From contig CANMQJ010000013.1 in the NCBI GenBank assembly GCA_947500005.1, forward strand, positions 1-64,000: a DNA stretch of 64,000 nt, read 5' to 3'. Below the pieces are notes generated by a model, which did no database searches, had not been told where the DNA came from, and saw nothing but the letters and a program-made list of their open reading frames with translations. Within the stretch, counting starts at the first letter, position 1; each line of letters opens with the position of its first letter. A program made the translations under genes and the position numbers. This DNA is from an uncultured Paracoccaceae bacterium (GTDB lineage Bacteria; Pseudomonadota; Alphaproteobacteria; Rhodobacterales; Rhodobacteraceae). Below, piece by piece: positions 45,508 through 52,954 of the stretch.

Positions 45508-46341
45508 CTAGCCGACAAAGGCCTTTTCGACCACGAATTCCGCCGGTTCCGAATTGGCCCCTTCGCGCAGGCCGAAGCCTTCGAGAATCGCCTTTATGTC
45601 ATGGTTGAAGGCGAGGCTGCCGCAAACCATTGCGCGATCCGTTTCAGGTTTTATGCCGCCTTCGATGCCCAGGTCCCTGAACACTGTGCCATCTGCCAGC
45701 AATGTGGTGATCCGGCCCATCCGGGGGCTCTCCTCGCGGGTCGTCGTGGGATAATAGCGGATCTTGTCCGCGAACCCTTCGCCGAACAGTTCGGCGAGCA
45801 TCTCGTCCTGCCGGATCTCCTCGATCAGCTGGCGGCCATATTCAAGCTCGGCCACGTCCCGGCAGGTATGGGTGATGATGACCTCGTCGTAATCCTCATA
45901 GGTCTGCGGCTCGCGCAGCAGGCTTGCGAAGGGGGCAAAACCGGTGCCGGTGGCAAAGAACCAGATCCGCTTGCCCGGCAGCAGCGCGTCATGCACCAGC
46001 GTGCCCACCGGCTTGGGCCGCAGGATGATCTGGTCGCCCGGCTGGATGTGCTGGAGTTTCGATGTCAGCGGGCCGTCCTGCACCTTGATCGAGTAGAATT
46101 CCAATTCCTCGTCCCAGGCGGGCGAGGCGATGGAATAGGCGCGCAGCAGCGGTTTTCCGTTGTCGCCCAGCAGACCGATCATCACGAACTCACCCGAGCG
46201 GAAGCGCAGGGTTTGCGGCCGGGTCACGCGGAACGAGAACAGCCTGTCTGTCCAGTGCTTGACCTGCGTTACGGTCTGGGCGTCGGGAAGGGTGGCGGCT
46301 TTGACGGCGGTCGCTTCGGTCACGGGGCTCATCTCTGTCAT
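45508..46341 (-). CDS. fpr: Ferredoxin/flavodoxin-NADP+ reductase
   Basis: 277-residue flavoprotein moving electrons between NADPH and ferredoxin. The FAD motif is RAYSIASP, the NADP motif FATGTGFAPFASLLRE, and the C-terminus VVEKAFVG is typical of bacterial FNR. The ATG at 46341 (MTEMSP) is chosen; a second ATG lies three codons in. As last gene of the cys operon it probably supplies electrons to the siroheme sulfite reductase. A perfect inverted repeat lies 11-27 bases upstream of the start. Confidence 0.9.
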   Translation of the reverse strand: MTEMSPVTEATAVKAATLPDAQTVTQVKHWTDRLFSFRVTRPQTLRFRSGEFVMIGLLGDNGKPLLRAYSIASPAWDEELEFYSIKVQDGPLTSKLQHIQPGDQIILRPKPVGTLVHDALLPGKRIWFFATGTGFAPFASLLREPQTYEDYDEVIITHTCRDVAELEYGRQLIEEIRQDEMLAELFGEGFADKIRYYPTTTREESPRMGRITTLLADGTVFRDLGIEGGIKPETDRAMVCGSLAFNHDIKAILEGFGLREGANSEPAEFVVEKAFVG

Positions 46342-46351
46342 GGTCACTTTA

Positions 46352-46368
46352 CCGGTTGAGTAAACCGG
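46352..46368. promoter_or_regulatory. Inverted repeat CCGGTT-N5-AACCGG before fpr
   Basis: A perfect 6-bp inverted repeat with a 5-bp spacer just upstream of the fpr start, within the 110-base gap after the DUF934 gene. It could be an operator for an internal promoter or a hairpin masking the ribosome-binding site. Confidence 0.4.
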
Positions 46369-46451
46369 CACCTCGGATTGATCTTTGATATAGGTCAGGA
46401 AAGGGGTCGATGTCTCCCCTTTTTTGTTCGTAGGCGAATGAGTGCGCGGCG

Positions 46452-46859
46452 TTAGCCGCGTAACCGGGCCTGATAATCGTGTTTTTTCCAGTCGGCGCGG
46501 GCAAGCCACTGTGCCTCGGGCTGGCGTTCGGCAAGGCTCTGGTCGATTTCGACCTCGTCGAAGCCTGAGCGGCGGGCCATGGCGTATTGATCGGCCAGGA
46601 CATGGCCCCTGGCGCGCAGACGGCCGGTATAGCCCTTGCGCCGCAGGGTTCTCGCGATGGTGAAGCCGCGCCCATCCGCGAAGGAGGGGAAGGCGATTCG
46701 CACCATCTCGACTCCGTTCAGGCGGTCGATCACAGTGTCGGGATCGGTGTCGGGCGGAAGGTCCAGGGCAACCACGTCGTTGGTTCCATCCTCGGGCGTC
46801 GAGAAGCCCCGGGTCCAGTCGTCTGGGGAAAATCCGCTGTCTGTCACGATCACGGTCAT
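46452..46859 (-). CDS. DUF934 family protein of the cys operon
   Basis: 135 residues, no signal peptide. It has the DUF934 pattern: DVVALDLPPDTDPDTVIDRL, RIAFPSFADGRGFTIARTLR, GHVLADQYAMARRSGFDEVE. The family almost always lies beside cysH and cysI and is thought to help sulfite reduction, but its biochemical role is not established. Its start overlaps cysH by 4 bases. Confidence 0.85.
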   Translation of the reverse strand: MTVIVTDSGFSPDDWTRGFSTPEDGTNDVVALDLPPDTDPDTVIDRLNGVEMVRIAFPSFADGRGFTIARTLRRKGYTGRLRARGHVLADQYAMARRSGFDEVEIDQSLAERQPEAQWLARADWKKHDYQARLRG

Positions 46860-47599
46860 GTCTTTTCTCCGGTGCGCACCATCCTGCCATCGACAAGATG
46901 GATGCCGCATTCTTCCTTGTTTTCATGGCGCCAACGTCCCGCGCGGGGGTCTTCGCCGGGTTTGACGGGCGAGGTGCAGGGGGCGCAGCCGATGGAGGGG
47001 TAGCCGCGCGCCACCAGCGGGTGACGGGGCAGGCGGTTTTCCTCCATATAGGCACGCACATCCTCGGCGGCCCAATGGGCGAGCGGGTTGATCTTCATGC
47101 GTCCGGTACCGTCCTCGACCTCGAAGAAATCCAGCGCGGCGCGGCTGCCGGACTGGAAGCGTTTGCGCCCGGTGATCCAGCCGTCGAAGTCGGCAAGAGC
47201 ACGGTTCAGCGGGACGGTCTTGCGCAGGGCGCAGCAGGCATCGGTGGAGCGCAGGCGCAGCGCGCCATAGGGGTCTTCGCGGGCGATCTCCTCGTCCTCG
47301 GCGCGGATGATGCGCAGGTTCGTCAGCCCCAGTCTTTCGCTGACTTCCTGTTGATAAACAAGGGTTTCCGCGAAGAGCATCTGCGTGTCGATGAAGAGCA
47401 CGGGGGTCGCCCGGTCGATCACCGCGGCCATGTGCAAAAGCACCACCGATTCCGCCCCGAAGCTTGACACGAGTGCGATGTGCCCGGCCTCGGACAGGGC
47501 GCCGCGCAGCACGTCGGTGGCGCCGTGGTGACGGTAGCGCGCATTCAGCGCGGCAACCTTCTCGTTCAGGTCCCCGGCGTCGGGATCATCAAGCGGCAT
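46856..47599 (-). CDS. cysH: Adenylyl-sulfate reductase (APS-type CysH)
   Basis: Reduces activated sulfate to sulfite. 247 residues with the family motif SSFGAESVVLLHM and catalytic Cys in KEECGIH. The Cys pairs TDACCALRK and GCAPCTSP (CC...CxxC) are the 4Fe-4S ligands that mark the APS-using type rather than the PAPS-using enterobacterial enzyme. It overlaps cysI by 11 bases and the DUF934 gene by 4. Confidence 0.92.
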   Translation of the reverse strand: MPLDDPDAGDLNEKVAALNARYRHHGATDVLRGALSEAGHIALVSSFGAESVVLLHMAAVIDRATPVLFIDTQMLFAETLVYQQEVSERLGLTNLRIIRAEDEEIAREDPYGALRLRSTDACCALRKTVPLNRALADFDGWITGRKRFQSGSRAALDFFEVEDGTGRMKINPLAHWAAEDVRAYMEENRLPRHPLVARGYPSIGCAPCTSPVKPGEDPRAGRWRHENKEECGIHLVDGRMVRTGEKT

Positions 47600-49253
47600 C
47601 GGCCCGAACCTCTTCGTAAAGTGCTGATTTGAATGGAGTCATTCCCACCCGGCGATAGGTCTCAAGGAAGGTTTCCCCAGGCCCGTCGCGCAGGTCGAGA
47701 TAGGCAAAGACCAGCCGCTCGATGGCCGGCACGATCTCGTCATAGGCAAAGCCGGGCCCCGTGCGCTCGCCCAGGCTGGCGGTTTCGGTTCCGTCGCCGC
47801 CGAGGGTGATCTGGTAGTTCTCGACGCCCGCGCGATCGAGGCCGAGGATGCCGATATGACCCACATGATGATGTCCGCAGGCGTTGATGCACCCCGATAT
47901 CTTGATCTTGAGATGGCCGATATCGTGCTCTAGCTGCAATTCCTCGAACCGGGTCGCGATCTGCTGGGCGACGGGGATCGAGCGGGCCGTGGCCAGCGCG
48001 CAGTAATCCATGCCGGGGCAGGCAATGATGTCGGAAATAAGTCCGATGTTAGAGGTGCTTAGCCCGTGTTCCTTAAGTGCCTCGTAGATCGCGGGCAGCG
48101 CGTCGCGCGGCACATGCGGCAGGATCACGTTCTGCTCGTGGCTGATGCGCAGCTCGTCATAGGCATGGGTTTCGGCCAGATCGGCCAGCGCGCGCATCTG
48201 GGCGGCGGTTGCATCGCCGGGCGTTGCGCCGTGCGCCTTGAGCGAAATCGTCACGATGGCATGATCGTCCCGCTTGTGGGGGGTCACATTCGTATCCACC
48301 CAGGACCGGAACGTATTGACCGTTTTGTACATGGTTTCAAAGGCGGTTTGACCGTTTTGTACAAAATCCGGCGGGGCGAAATGGCCCCGGATCTCCTCCA
48401 GCAGCGCCATGTCGGCACCCGAGAACTCGGGCCGGATCTCGGCGAAGCGCGCCTCGACCCGGGCGCGGATCTCGTCGATGCCAAGCTCGTGGACGGTGAT
48501 CTTGATCCGGGCCTTGTACTTGTTGTCGCGGCGACCGATCTGGTTCCAGACGCTGACCGTCGCCTCGAGATAAGGCAGCAGGTCGGGAAGCGGGACGAAG
48601 GGCGACAGTTCCTTGCCCAGTATCGGCGTGCGGCCCAGGCCGCCGCCGACGAGGACGCGGGCGCCGAGCCGGCCCTCGCGCTCGACCAGTTGCAGGCCGA
48701 TGTCATGCGCCCTGATCACGGCGCGGTCATTCTCGGACCCGGTAATGGCGATCTTGAACTTGCGCGGCATGAACTGGAATTCGGGGTGGTCGGTGGACCA
48801 TTGGCGGATCAGCTCGGCCACCGGGCGGGGGTCGGCCACCTCATCCGCGGCGGCGCCCGCGAAATGGTCGGCGGTCACGTTGCGGATGGTGTTGCCGGAG
48901 GTCTGGATGGCGTGCAGCCCGACCTCGGCCAGGGCGTCGAGCATGTCGGGCACGTCGCGCAGTTTCGGCCAGTTGTACTGGATGTTCTGGCGGGTGGTGA
49001 AATGGCCGTAACCCTTGTCCCACTTCTCGGCCAGCAGGGCGAGTTGCCGCATCTGGGCGGAGTTCAGCGTGCCATAGGGGATCGCCACGCGCAGCATGTA
49101 GGCGTGCAGTTGCAGGTAAAGCCCGTTCATCAGGCGTAGCGGCTTGAACTCGTCCTCGGTCAGCGAACCGTCGATGCGGCGTTCGACCTGTGCGCGGAAC
49201 TGGGCGTTGCGTTCGGCCAGGAAGGCCGCGTCGAATTCGGAATAGCGATACAT
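47589..49253 (-). CDS. cysI: Sulfite reductase hemoprotein subunit (nitrite/sulfite reductase family)
   Basis: 554-residue siroheme enzyme reducing sulfite to sulfide. Ferredoxin-like halves carry TTRQNIQYNW and ISHEQNVILP, and the cluster/siroheme Cys lie in CPGMDYCALA and GCINACGHHHVG. It probably accepts electrons from ferredoxin via Fpr; no CysJ flavoprotein gene is present. Around residues 297-315 the DNA carries a 16-bp direct repeat in two different frames that matches the paired palindrome upstream of the cytochrome genes. Confidence 0.92.
   Translation of the reverse strand: MYRYSEFDAAFLAERNAQFRAQVERRIDGSLTEDEFKPLRLMNGLYLQLHAYMLRVAIPYGTLNSAQMRQLALLAEKWDKGYGHFTTRQNIQYNWPKLRDVPDMLDALAEVGLHAIQTSGNTIRNVTADHFAGAAADEVADPRPVAELIRQWSTDHPEFQFMPRKFKIAITGSENDRAVIRAHDIGLQLVEREGRLGARVLVGGGLGRTPILGKELSPFVPLPDLLPYLEATVSVWNQIGRRDNKYKARIKITVHELGIDEIRARVEARFAEIRPEFSGADMALLEEIRGHFAPPDFVQNGQTAFETMYKTVNTFRSWVDTNVTPHKRDDHAIVTISLKAHGATPGDATAAQMRALADLAETHAYDELRISHEQNVILPHVPRDALPAIYEALKEHGLSTSNIGLISDIIACPGMDYCALATARSIPVAQQIATRFEELQLEHDIGHLKIKISGCINACGHHHVGHIGILGLDRAGVENYQITLGGDGTETASLGERTGPGFAYDEIVPAIERLVFAYLDLRDGPGETFLETYRRVGMTPFKSALYEEVRADAA
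48316..48366 (-). repeat. Paired TGTACAAAACGGTCAA direct repeat inside cysI, 32 bp apart
   Basis: Two exact 16-bp copies (48363-48348 and 48331-48316 on the minus strand) are spaced exactly 32 bp. The first is extended to TTTTGTACAAAACGG. They fall in different codon frames (Val-Gln-Asn-Gly-Gln versus Met-Tyr-Lys-Thr-Val-Asn), so this is a DNA-level repeat, not a peptide repeat. The core and spacing match the element at 10749-10797. Confidence 0.7.
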
Positions 49254-49312
49254 TCTGGCTGTCCTTTCTTTTTGCAGCCCCGGGCGGGGCGGTCGATGGG
49301 GAGACAGGGGCC

Positions 49313-49627
49313 TCAGGCCCGGGGCTGCGGGGAGGTTTCCTGTTTGCCGTGGGGGTAATTCGAGGGGCCCCTGCGGCGGAAATCCTCCCGGAAGTGGGTG
49401 GGTTCGGGGCCATGCGGCCCCGGTTCTGCATCGGCGAGGTAGGTGCCCACGACCTCGTGGCTGCGCGCCTGCGCATCCAGCAGGCGGATCTGGGCATGGG
49501 CCTCGTCCTCGATCAGTTCGGCCTCCTCGATGCGGCGGGTCCAGCGGTCATCGGCGGTGAGGTAGACCACGTCGCCCTCGAGCAGGTGGTTGGCGGTGAC
49601 GAGTTTCGGGGTGAAGGCGCGGGGCAT
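49313..49627 (-). CDS. DUF2849 family protein of the cys operon
   Basis: 104 residues, soluble. It has an N-terminal beta-rich segment (LVTANHLLEGDVVYLTADDR) then a charged tail with THFREDFRRRGPSNYP. DUF2849 proteins lie between cobA/cysG and cysI in many alphaproteobacteria; function unknown, presumably in siroheme or sulfite reductase handling. It overlaps cobA by one base (TGATG). Confidence 0.85.
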   Translation of the reverse strand: MPRAFTPKLVTANHLLEGDVVYLTADDRWTRRIEEAELIEDEAHAQIRLLDAQARSHEVVGTYLADAEPGPHGPEPTHFREDFRRRGPSNYPHGKQETSPQPRA

Positions 49628-50394
49628 CAGGCGAACTCCTGCTTGAGGGTGTCGAGGCGTTGCACGGCGTCGCGGGGGGCGAGGCCGAGAAAGGTGAGGG
49701 CAGGGCCGTCCATCTTTGCGGCGGCGAGATCTGCGGGAAGCCGGTCGAGCGTGGTGGACAGCACCCGCTGGTCGGGGCGGGAGGCGTTCTCGACGATGGT
49801 GAGGGGGGTGGCGCGGTCAGCGCCGTGCATGATCAGGCGGCCCTGCACGAAGCGCGCGGATTTCTTGCCCATGTAGATCGCCGCGACCTCTCCTGGCCGG
49901 GCCAGAGCGGTCCAGTCGTGATCGGCGAAACCCTTCATGTCATGGCCGGTGAGAAACCGGACCGAGGCGTTGCGGCCGCGTTTCGTGAGGCTTTGCCCGA
50001 TGGCGGCCACGGCGGCCGAGGCGGCGGTGATGCCGGGCAGGATGCGCCAGGGGATCTGCGCCGCGTCGAGCGCCTCGATCTCTTCGTCGAGGCGGCCGAA
50101 CACGGTGGGGTCGCCGGATTTCAGCCGCACCACGCGGGCGCCATGAAGGGCCTCGGCCACCAGCAGCGCGTCGATGTCGGATTGCTTCCAGGCGGGGCCG
50201 AAGCCCGCCTTGCCCACGTCGGTGAGCCTTGTGGAGGGTCCTGCGAGCGCGAGAATCTCGGGGCTGATGAGACGGTCATGGAGGATCACCTCGGCCGCCT
50301 CGATCGCGCGCAGGGCCTGCACGGTCAGAAGGTCGGGATCGCCGGGGCCCGCGCCCACGAAATCGACATGGCCCCTGCTGGTCTGAACGTGCAT
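49627..50394 (-). CDS. cobA: Uroporphyrinogen-III C-methyltransferase (siroheme synthesis)
   Basis: 255-residue SAM-dependent enzyme making precorrin-2 from uroporphyrinogen III. It has the SUMT motifs VGAGPGDPDLLTVQALRAI near the N-terminus, VRLKSGDPTVFGR and ILPGITAASAAVA. It lacks the dehydrogenase/ferrochelatase domain of enterobacterial CysG, so chelation must be done elsewhere. The ATG at 50394 is the family start. As first gene of the cys operon it supplies siroheme to CysI. Confidence 0.9.
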   Translation of the reverse strand: MHVQTSRGHVDFVGAGPGDPDLLTVQALRAIEAAEVILHDRLISPEILALAGPSTRLTDVGKAGFGPAWKQSDIDALLVAEALHGARVVRLKSGDPTVFGRLDEEIEALDAAQIPWRILPGITAASAAVAAIGQSLTKRGRNASVRFLTGHDMKGFADHDWTALARPGEVAAIYMGKKSARFVQGRLIMHGADRATPLTIVENASRPDQRVLSTTLDRLPADLAAAKMDGPALTFLGLAPRDAVQRLDTLKQEFA

Positions 50395-50435
50395 CTGGCT
50401 GTCCTCGGCTCCTGTTTGACTTGTCCCAGAACATA

Positions 50436-50466
50436 GGAAATATTCCCGGTGTAACGCCATATGGCG
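50436..50466. promoter_or_regulatory. Palindromes in the divergent region between cobA and the Lrp-type regulator
   Basis: A perfect 12-bp palindrome CGCCATATGGCG (50455-50466) lies 9 bases from GGAA-ATA-TTCC (50436-50446). Both are in the 146-base divergent region and are candidate binding sites for the adjacent Lrp/AsnC protein. Confidence 0.5.
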
Positions 50467-50540
50467 GAAGAAATAAGGACATACGTTCCAAACGCTCGGC
50501 GCTGCGGGTGGCATGTTCCGGAGAGAAGGGAAAATCGAGA

Positions 50541-51002
50541 ATGGCTGTGCGCATGGATGACATGGACCGGAAAATCCTGATCGAGCTGCAACGCGACGCG
50601 AGCCAGTCGCTGGACGAGATCGCGAGCCGGGTGGGCAGTTCCAAGACGCCGGTGTGGAATCGCATCCGCAAGCTGAAGGGCGCGGGGGTGATCGGCCAGC
50701 AGACAGTGCTGCTGGATGCCGAGGCGCTGGGATTCGAGGCCACGTTCTTCGTCCTGATCCGTACCTCGGAACACGAGGCGGAGTGGCAGCAGGCGTTTCT
50801 GAAGGCGCTCCAGGACCGTCCCGAGGTGCAGGAGGCGCACCGGCTGGCGGGCGATATCGACTATATCCTGAAGGTGCGGGTGAAGAACGCGCGCGCCTAT
50901 GACGCGTTCTACCAGGCGCTGATCTCGGAGGTGCGGGTGCACAATGTCACAGCACTCCTGTCGATGGAGGAGATCAAGTCGACCACCATGCTGCCGCTTT
51001 AG
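50541..51002 (+). CDS. Lrp/AsnC family transcriptional regulator
   Basis: 153 residues: an N-terminal HTH (ILIELQRDASQSLDEIASRV, then GSSKTPVWNRIRKLK) and a C-terminal RAM ligand-binding domain (about residues 65-145, with GDIDYILKVRV). GAGAGAAGGG precedes the ATG at 50541. Its position divergent from the sulfate-assimilation operon suggests it controls that operon in response to a sulfur amino acid; this is inferred from context only. Confidence 0.87.
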   Translation: MAVRMDDMDRKILIELQRDASQSLDEIASRVGSSKTPVWNRIRKLKGAGVIGQQTVLLDAEALGFEATFFVLIRTSEHEAEWQQAFLKALQDRPEVQEAHRLAGDIDYILKVRVKNARAYDAFYQALISEVRVHNVTALLSMEEIKSTTMLPL

Positions 51003-51005
51003 CAA

Positions 51006-52184
51006 TCAGGGCAGGCGCGCCCGCAGGACGCGGACCATGTTCTCGCCCATCACCTTGCGGATCTGCGCCTCGGTCAGGCCCTGGTCGAGCAGGGCGGAGG
51101 TGAGCGCGGCCAGTTCGGAGGTGTCGAACGCGGTCTCGACCGAGCCGTCATAGTCCGAGCCCAGCGAGACGTGATCCTCGCCCACGGTGGCGATGGCCGC
51201 CGCTATCATTCGGGCGATGCCCGTGGGCGTGATCTCGTCGCAGACCACGTCGGCCCAGTAGCCCATGCCGATCACGCCGCCGGTCGCGGCGATCCGGCGC
51301 ATGAGGTCGTCGGGAAAGTTGCGCGTGACGGGGCAATGGCCGTGCAGGCCGGAATGGCTGACGATCAGGGGCATGTCGGTCATTTCGAGCACGTCCTGCG
51401 CCACTTGCGGGCTGGAATGGGCGAGGTCGAGCACCATGCCGCGCGCCTCGACCTCGGTCACGACCTGGCGGCCGAACTCGGTGAGCCCGTGATTGCCCTG
51501 GCCGTGCAGCGATCCGCCGAGCGCGTTGTCGAAGAAATGCTGCAATCCGACGACGCGGTGGCCCGCCGCCTGAAGCCGGTCGAGATTGGCGATCTCGCCT
51601 TCGAGCGCGTGGCCGCCCTCGATCCCCAGGATCGCGCCCACCACGCCCGAACCCTGTTCGCGGGCGGTGAGCACCGCCTCGAGATCCTCGCGTGTCTCGA
51701 CGATCATCAGGTCGTCGGGCCGGGCCAGTTCGACCTCGCGCAGCTTTTCGGCCTGGTAGAGCGCGCGTTCGGTCAGGTCGAACCAGGTGCGCGGCGGCCA
51801 GAGCTGGGCGATCACCAGCGGGGTGATGTTGTCGAAGGCGTCGGCCGAATTGGCCTCGTAATTCTGGCCTGCGGGGCTTTTGGTGACGGCGGTGAAGACC
51901 TGGAGCGCGACGTTGCCCTCTTGCAGGCGGGGCAGGTCCACCTGGCCGCGCTCGCCGCGTTCGGTCAGGTCGCGCGACCACAGCAGGCTGTCGGCGTGCC
52001 AGTCGCCGATGGTGAGCGTTTCGTGCAGGGCGCGGGCTGCGTCGGAGACGGGATAGGGATCATGCGCGATGACGCTGTTGCGGCTGTCCTCGATCCGCGC
52101 AGGCAGGATGACGAAGAAGAAGACCGCGCCCGCGAAGATCGCGAGGATGAGCAGCCGGCCGAGCCATTTTCCGAATGTGCGCAT
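51006..52184 (-). CDS. Membrane dipeptidase, peptidase family M19
   Basis: 392 residues. One N-terminal membrane helix (about 8-27) anchors it, with the catalytic domain presumably periplasmic. Zinc-dependent renal-dipeptidase motifs are present: DWHADSL, GIEGGHAL, LDLAHSS, VSHSGLHGH and LGSDYDG. It splits dipeptides, possibly with D-residues from cell-wall turnover. It converges on the Lrp gene with 3 bases between stops. Confidence 0.88.
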   Translation of the reverse strand: MRTFGKWLGRLLILAIFAGAVFFFVILPARIEDSRNSVIAHDPYPVSDAARALHETLTIGDWHADSLLWSRDLTERGERGQVDLPRLQEGNVALQVFTAVTKSPAGQNYEANSADAFDNITPLVIAQLWPPRTWFDLTERALYQAEKLREVELARPDDLMIVETREDLEAVLTAREQGSGVVGAILGIEGGHALEGEIANLDRLQAAGHRVVGLQHFFDNALGGSLHGQGNHGLTEFGRQVVTEVEARGMVLDLAHSSPQVAQDVLEMTDMPLIVSHSGLHGHCPVTRNFPDDLMRRIAATGGVIGMGYWADVVCDEITPTGIARMIAAAIATVGEDHVSLGSDYDGSVETAFDTSELAALTSALLDQGLTEAQIRKVMGENMVRVLRARLP

Positions 52185-52303
52185 GGGTGCCTCCCTGTTC
52201 GGCGGCAGGGTACAGGTTGCGCGGGGATTGGAAAGGCTGACCCGGCGTCGGGGTTTTGCATTGGTCGCGCGGGCTGCCTAGATTGGAGGAAAGGAGAGAT
52301 GCC

Positions 52304-52573
52304 ATGGCCGGAGGATGGAGCCGCGACGGGGCGGTGAGCGAACAGATCGAAGCCTCGATCAGCGACGAACTTGCGCGGATGAAGGCGCGGCGCGCGCCCG
52401 TGGGCGAGAGCCTGACCCATTGCGCCGAATGCGAGGAGGAAATCCCCGAGCCGCGCCGCGTAGCGCTGCCGGGGGTGAAGCTGTGCCTCGAGTGCCAGCA
52501 GGAGCGCGACGGCGCCTGGAAAGCGCGCGGCGGGATCAACCGGCGGGGATCGAAGGACAGCCAGCTGAAGTGA
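52304..52573 (+). CDS. DksA/TraR C4-type zinc finger protein
   Basis: 89 residues with a C4 zinc finger: HCAECEEEIPEPRR and KLCLECQQERD. The N-terminal half is helical and acidic. It resembles the short TraR/YbiI group, lacking the long coiled coil of full DksA. AAGGAGAG lies upstream of the ATG at 52304. It may act on RNA polymerase, but for short members this is not assured. Confidence 0.82.
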   Translation: MAGGWSRDGAVSEQIEASISDELARMKARRAPVGESLTHCAECEEEIPEPRRVALPGVKLCLECQQERDGAWKARGGINRRGSKDSQLK

Positions 52574-52574
52574 G

Positions 52575-52640
52575 GGGGCGCTGCCCCCTCTTGGCGCGAT
52601 GCGCCAATTCACCCCCGGAGGTATTTGCAAAGAGATGAAG
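52575..52640 (+). repeat. 3'-UTR repeat copy D after the zinc finger gene
   Basis: Two perfect hairpins, GGGGGC-GCT-GCCCCC and TTGGCGC-GAT-GCGCCAA, are followed by CCCCCGGAGGTATTTGCAAA and GAGATGAAGG (52612-52640). Same architecture and orientation rule as copies A-C. It begins 1-2 bases after the stop. Confidence 0.65.
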
Positions 52641-52669
52641 GGGCCGGCGCCGCGCGGGCCGGGACCGGG

Positions 52670-52954
52670 TCAGCCCAGCGGATTGTCGGGCGGCGTTCCG
52701 GTGCCGCGCCTGTTCGGGTCGAAGCGGCGGCGCCTGCGGATCTCGGCGGCGATGACCAGGATGCCCAGCGGGATCATCCAGAAGCCCAGTATCGGCAGGA
52801 AGCCCACGGTGCCGCCGGCGATGAGCAGCGCGCCCACGGTGATGCGCCAAGCAGGCGAGATCCGGCGTTCGACCGTACGCTTGCCGCGCACGGCCTGTCG
52901 CTTGATGGAGGGCGGCAGGCGGGTCCACCAGCCGCCCTTTCCGGTGCGGGTCAC
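52670..52954 (-). CDS. Small membrane protein, PGPGW-like
   Basis: 94 residues with a basic N-terminal arm, two adjoining hydrophobic helices (WRITVGALLIAGGTVGFLPI and GFWMIPLGILVIAAEI) and a basic tail. The compact two-helix hairpin resembles small PGPGW-type transmembrane proteins; function unknown. Its start overlaps the pepF stop by 4 bases, so it is co-transcribed with pepF. Confidence 0.65.
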   Translation of the reverse strand: MTRTGKGGWWTRLPPSIKRQAVRGKRTVERRISPAWRITVGALLIAGGTVGFLPILGFWMIPLGILVIAAEIRRRRRFDPNRRGTGTPPDNPLG

